Assembly (NCBI GenBank): GCA_029572965.1
Contig: JAKPQD010000383.1
Coordinates: 186,001-250,000 of the forward strand
From: Bacteroidota bacterium
GTDB taxonomy: Bacteria > Bacteroidota > Bacteroidia > Bacteroidales > DTGW01
Length of the DNA: 64,000 bases
Direction: 5' to 3'
In this document: positions 61,656 through 64,000 of the stretch, one piece after another
Layout of the letters: the number at the start of each line of letters is the position of its first letter
How positions within the stretch are numbered: position 1 is the first letter of the stretch
Notes under the pieces: generated by a model
The model's database searches: none
The model's input: only the letters and a program-made list of their open reading frames with translations
What the model was told of the DNA's origin: nothing
Translations under genes and position numbers: made by a program

Positions 61656-62804
61656 ATGCCAACATCAAAATTGAACTTAAAAAAAATAATACCAGTAATA
61701 CTTATTTTATTGGCCATTAACAACTTAATAGCTATAGCCCGTTCAATTGAAGAAAAACAAAGTATCCTTTTCCTGATAGATATTTCGGGCAGCATGAAAG
61801 GCCCTAAAATAGACTCGGTAAAAAGCGCCACAAAGCGTATTGTAGAAATGATATCGCCATGCGGGGCTGAAATATCTGTGATGGGCTTCTGTGGCGAGAA
61901 AGACAACCCTATTGCTTACAGACTAAACTTTACTTCTGACAAAGATAAAATATGCAACTTCATTGACAGCCTCCGGCCCAACGGAAATACCCCTCTTGGG
62001 GCTGCTTTAATAAATGCTACTTACTACATAAAAGCCAATAAAAGCCCTCAATCTGTTAAACAAACCATCATTCTGCTTGGCGATGGCCGCAGTGATGATA
62101 ATGTAGCTGAAGCTTTGAAGGAATTGACAGCTAAAAAAGCATTAGTACAGTGCGAATGTATTGGTTTTTGTGTTCAAAACGAAAAATATGCCGAGCAACA
62201 GCTTATGGATATAGCCCAAACTACACATGGCGAATATTATGTATCTTCGGCAGCTACAAATGTCTTTAAAGCATTTTTAAAAACCAGTATTAAAGCCTTT
62301 ATCAAAGATATACCTGTCGAAGTCAGGCAGATAAAAAAAGGTTTTAACTTTAAAGAAATAGCCGTTGCAGATTTTAAGACCATAGCAGAACAGGCATGGG
62401 TGCTTGACTCTATTCAGATAAACGCTTTGCCTGAGATTTACAACATTACCAGCATTATTACCAATGAAAACATCCAGGATACTATGCCCAAAGCTTTAGT
62501 TTTTGATGCTAACCGAAAAGTTTCTCTTTTCATTAATAATGGAACACAGGCTGATGCCTATAAAAAGTGGATAGATGGCAGATATACCTTTGATCGCAAC
62601 ACCATTACCATCAACCTTCCTGAGCATTTTATCAAGATGGTGGTAAAAAAAGTGGACAATAAAGCACTTGTCCTCTGTGTCAACAAATACCGAAACCTTG
62701 TTGACAGTATGATTGAAGGTGGCGAACTTTGCGATTGTTCAAATAAGCCTTCAACCGAAAAACCTACCATTCTGGTTTACTTCTCAAGACCGGGCTGTAA
62801 ATAA
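61656..62804 (+). CDS. Exported VWA-domain protein with complete MIDAS
   Basis: The 382-residue protein has an N-terminal hydrophobic segment (residues 10-29, signal peptide or anchor). A von Willebrand A domain follows (about 36-215). Its metal-ion-dependent adhesion site is complete: DISGSMKG (DxSxS), the Thr in GNTPLGAAL and the Asp in LLGDGRSDDN. The C-terminal 165 residues are beta-rich without a recognised fold, and end in several cysteines (CDCSNKP, PGCK). It starts four bases after the exosortase gene. By context it may bind the processed substrate or act with the membrane proteins at the periplasmic face. Confidence 0.85.
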   Translation: MPTSKLNLKKIIPVILILLAINNLIAIARSIEEKQSILFLIDISGSMKGPKIDSVKSATKRIVEMISPCGAEISVMGFCGEKDNPIAYRLNFTSDKDKICNFIDSLRPNGNTPLGAALINATYYIKANKSPQSVKQTIILLGDGRSDDNVAEALKELTAKKALVQCECIGFCVQNEKYAEQQLMDIAQTTHGEYYVSSAATNVFKAFLKTSIKAFIKDIPVEVRQIKKGFNFKEIAVADFKTIAEQAWVLDSIQINALPEIYNITSIITNENIQDTMPKALVFDANRKVSLFINNGTQADAYKKWIDGRYTFDRNTITINLPEHFIKMVVKKVDNKALVLCVNKYRNLVDSMIEGGELCDCSNKPSTEKPTILVYFSRPGCK

Positions 62805-62809
62805 CAGTA

Positions 62810-63832
62810 TTATCCTTTTAAAGATTTAGCAAACTCTTCAACGGCTTCTTCCCGCGTTGCCCATGAGGTAACAAGCCTGATGACGGTATGCTTATCATCT
62901 ACCCGACACCAACGGTAAAAACTAAATTCTTTTTCTAACTTCAAAATCAACTCATTGGGAAATATAGGAAACAACTGATTGGTAGCTGGTTGCGAATAAA
63001 ATTGATATCCGGCATTTTTAATGGCCTTTGCCAACTTCTGTGCCATATCATTGGCCCACTGTGCAAGTTCAAGGTAAAGATTGTCTTTGAATAGTTCGTA
63101 AAACTGGATACCCAACACCCTTCCTTTTGCCAACAAGGCTCCACGCTGCTTGAGGTGAAAAGCAAAATCTGCTTTGAGCACATTATTATTGATAACAATG
63201 GCTTCGCCCAGTAAAGCCCCGTTTTTGGTACCTCCTATATAAAACACATCCGTCAATACAGCCAAATCAGCAAATTGTAAATCATTATCCTTTGCAGATA
63301 AAGCCATTCCTATTCGAGCCCCATCAAGGTAAAGATACATCCCGTTTTTCTTGCAAAAATCATAAAGATCAGCCAACTCAGCCTTAGTATAAAAGGTTCC
63401 CACCTCGGTAGAATTTGAAATATAAACCAGCCGTGGCTTGACCATGTGAGGTACATCCTTATGCTCCTCTAATAAAGACTTTATTTGATGAGAAACAATT
63501 TTCCCATCGCTACTATCTACAACGCATACTTTATGACCGGTAGATTCAATGGCTCCCGCTTCGTGTACGGCAATATGACCAGAACGCACTGCAACCACAG
63601 CTTCATGAGGCCTCAAGATAGAGGCAATAACAGACAAATTGGCTTGTGTACCTCCCGAAACAAAGAAAATGTCAGCATTCTCATTCCCAATCCGTTTCTT
63701 AATCAACTGCTTCGCTTTAAGCGAATATTCGTCATCGCCATAACCATCCTGCTGGCTCATGTTTGTTGTTGAAAGGGCCTCTAATATCCCCGGATGGCAG
63801 CCTTCGCTATAATCATCTCTGAAACTGTACAT
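62810..63832 (-). CDS. ltaE: Low-specificity L-threonine aldolase-like PLP enzyme
   Basis: The 340-residue fold-type I enzyme has FRDDYSEGCHPGILEAL, FFVSGGTQANLSVIAS, SGHIAVHEAGAIE, the strand LYLDGARIGMALS (Asp170 for the pyridine N) and the Schiff-base Lys203 in YIGGTKNGALLGEA. It cleaves L-threonine or L-allo-threonine to glycine and acetaldehyde. It is convergent with the VWA gene (5-base gap) and not part of that operon. The family also contains beta-eliminating lyases, so the substrate is not certain. Confidence 0.9.
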   Translation of the reverse strand: MYSFRDDYSEGCHPGILEALSTTNMSQQDGYGDDEYSLKAKQLIKKRIGNENADIFFVSGGTQANLSVIASILRPHEAVVAVRSGHIAVHEAGAIESTGHKVCVVDSSDGKIVSHQIKSLLEEHKDVPHMVKPRLVYISNSTEVGTFYTKAELADLYDFCKKNGMYLYLDGARIGMALSAKDNDLQFADLAVLTDVFYIGGTKNGALLGEAIVINNNVLKADFAFHLKQRGALLAKGRVLGIQFYELFKDNLYLELAQWANDMAQKLAKAIKNAGYQFYSQPATNQLFPIFPNELILKLEKEFSFYRWCRVDDKHTVIRLVTSWATREEAVEEFAKSLKG

Positions 63833-63946
63833 TTGGTCTTTTTTTATTAATAAAAGTAAAGAAAAAAAACGGCGCTAATGTACCCATACGAATAAAAACT
63901 ACAATTTTTGACCGTTTATTATACTGCAAAAGCCAAAAGCTTTGCT

Positions 63947-64000
63947 TAATTTTGAAAAAATCATAATTGACAAAAATGTTTTTCATTAAGGTTCAGGTTC
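63947..64000 (+). other. Possible promoter and start of a gene running off the window
   Basis: TAATTTTG (63947-63954) matches the -7 box, and an open ATG frame begins at 63976 (MFFIKVQV), 22 bases downstream. Only eight codons are present, so product and even reality are unknown. Confidence 0.3.

Noticed and set aside
1-64000. tRNA, rRNA, integrase or phage region
   Set aside because: The larger intergenic gaps were read and showed no cloverleaf or rRNA segments, and no integrase, transposase or phage structural gene was recognised.

Overview
The window is an AT-rich chromosomal segment from a member of the Bacteroidota, probably an anaerobic or facultatively anaerobic plant-polysaccharide user. 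Supporting marks are a type IX secretion (T9SS) C-terminal sorting domain, GldB, a short primary sigma factor beginning MRQLKI, Rho with a long N-terminal extension, a FecR/DUF4974 anti-sigma protein, an STN plus carboxypeptidase-regulatory protein, the Bacteroidota GlmU-like protein, and several TAnnTTTG (-7) promoter boxes. Hydrogenase maturation genes, a 2[4Fe-4S] ferredoxin and a sulfide-type thiamine route suggest low-oxygen life. I saw no tRNA, rRNA, transposase, integrase or CRISPR array.

Layout. 1-2.35 kb: a four-helix-bundle gene between low-complexity repeats, then a TolC/MFP/RND efflux operon (0.8-6.6 kb) with a 17-unit heptamer array between its first two genes. 6.9-9.5 kb: GH10 xylanase and GPH-family symporter. 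9.8-13.5 kb: hypF-hypC-hypD. 13.6-22.6 kb: housekeeping genes (cysH, rho-folB, rpoD, rpe, gldB, ferredoxin), a MerR/B12 photoreceptor-like regulator, and an alkaline-phosphatase-fold protein that has lost most of its catalytic residues. 22.7-31.9 kb: a TerB-like/ABC exporter, a lipoprotein, a FecR/STN pair and a carboxylesterase. 32-35.7 kb: a TPP-riboswitch operon thi4-thiE-thiC-thiD with a Thi4 that has His in place of the suicide Cys. 35.8-40.8 kb: two tandem non-catalytic jelly-roll proteins, a small envelope protein and a two-component system. 41-56.4 kb: L31, GlmU-like, Lon, a chemoreceptor between two copies of a palindromic repeat, Pit, TRIC channel, GH39 xylosidase, endonuclease III, IMPDH, a membrane-Nudix fusion and a nucleoid-associated protein.

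56.7-62.8 kb is the most unusual locus. A T9SS-sorted fibronectin-III protein is translationally coupled (TAATG) to an 82-residue protein with a signal peptide and a GTPLD-TM-RKK C-terminal signal. After a terminator comes a seven-helix membrane protein, coupled by another TAATG to an exosortase-family protein that looks internally duplicated. The C-terminal half keeps the Cys/Arg/His triad; the N-terminal half keeps Arg and His but has Ser at the Cys position. A periplasmic VWA protein with a complete MIDAS follows four bases later. I propose this as a Bacteroidota protein-sorting system with a two-module exosortase. A threonine aldolase closes the window, and a further gene may begin at about 63976.
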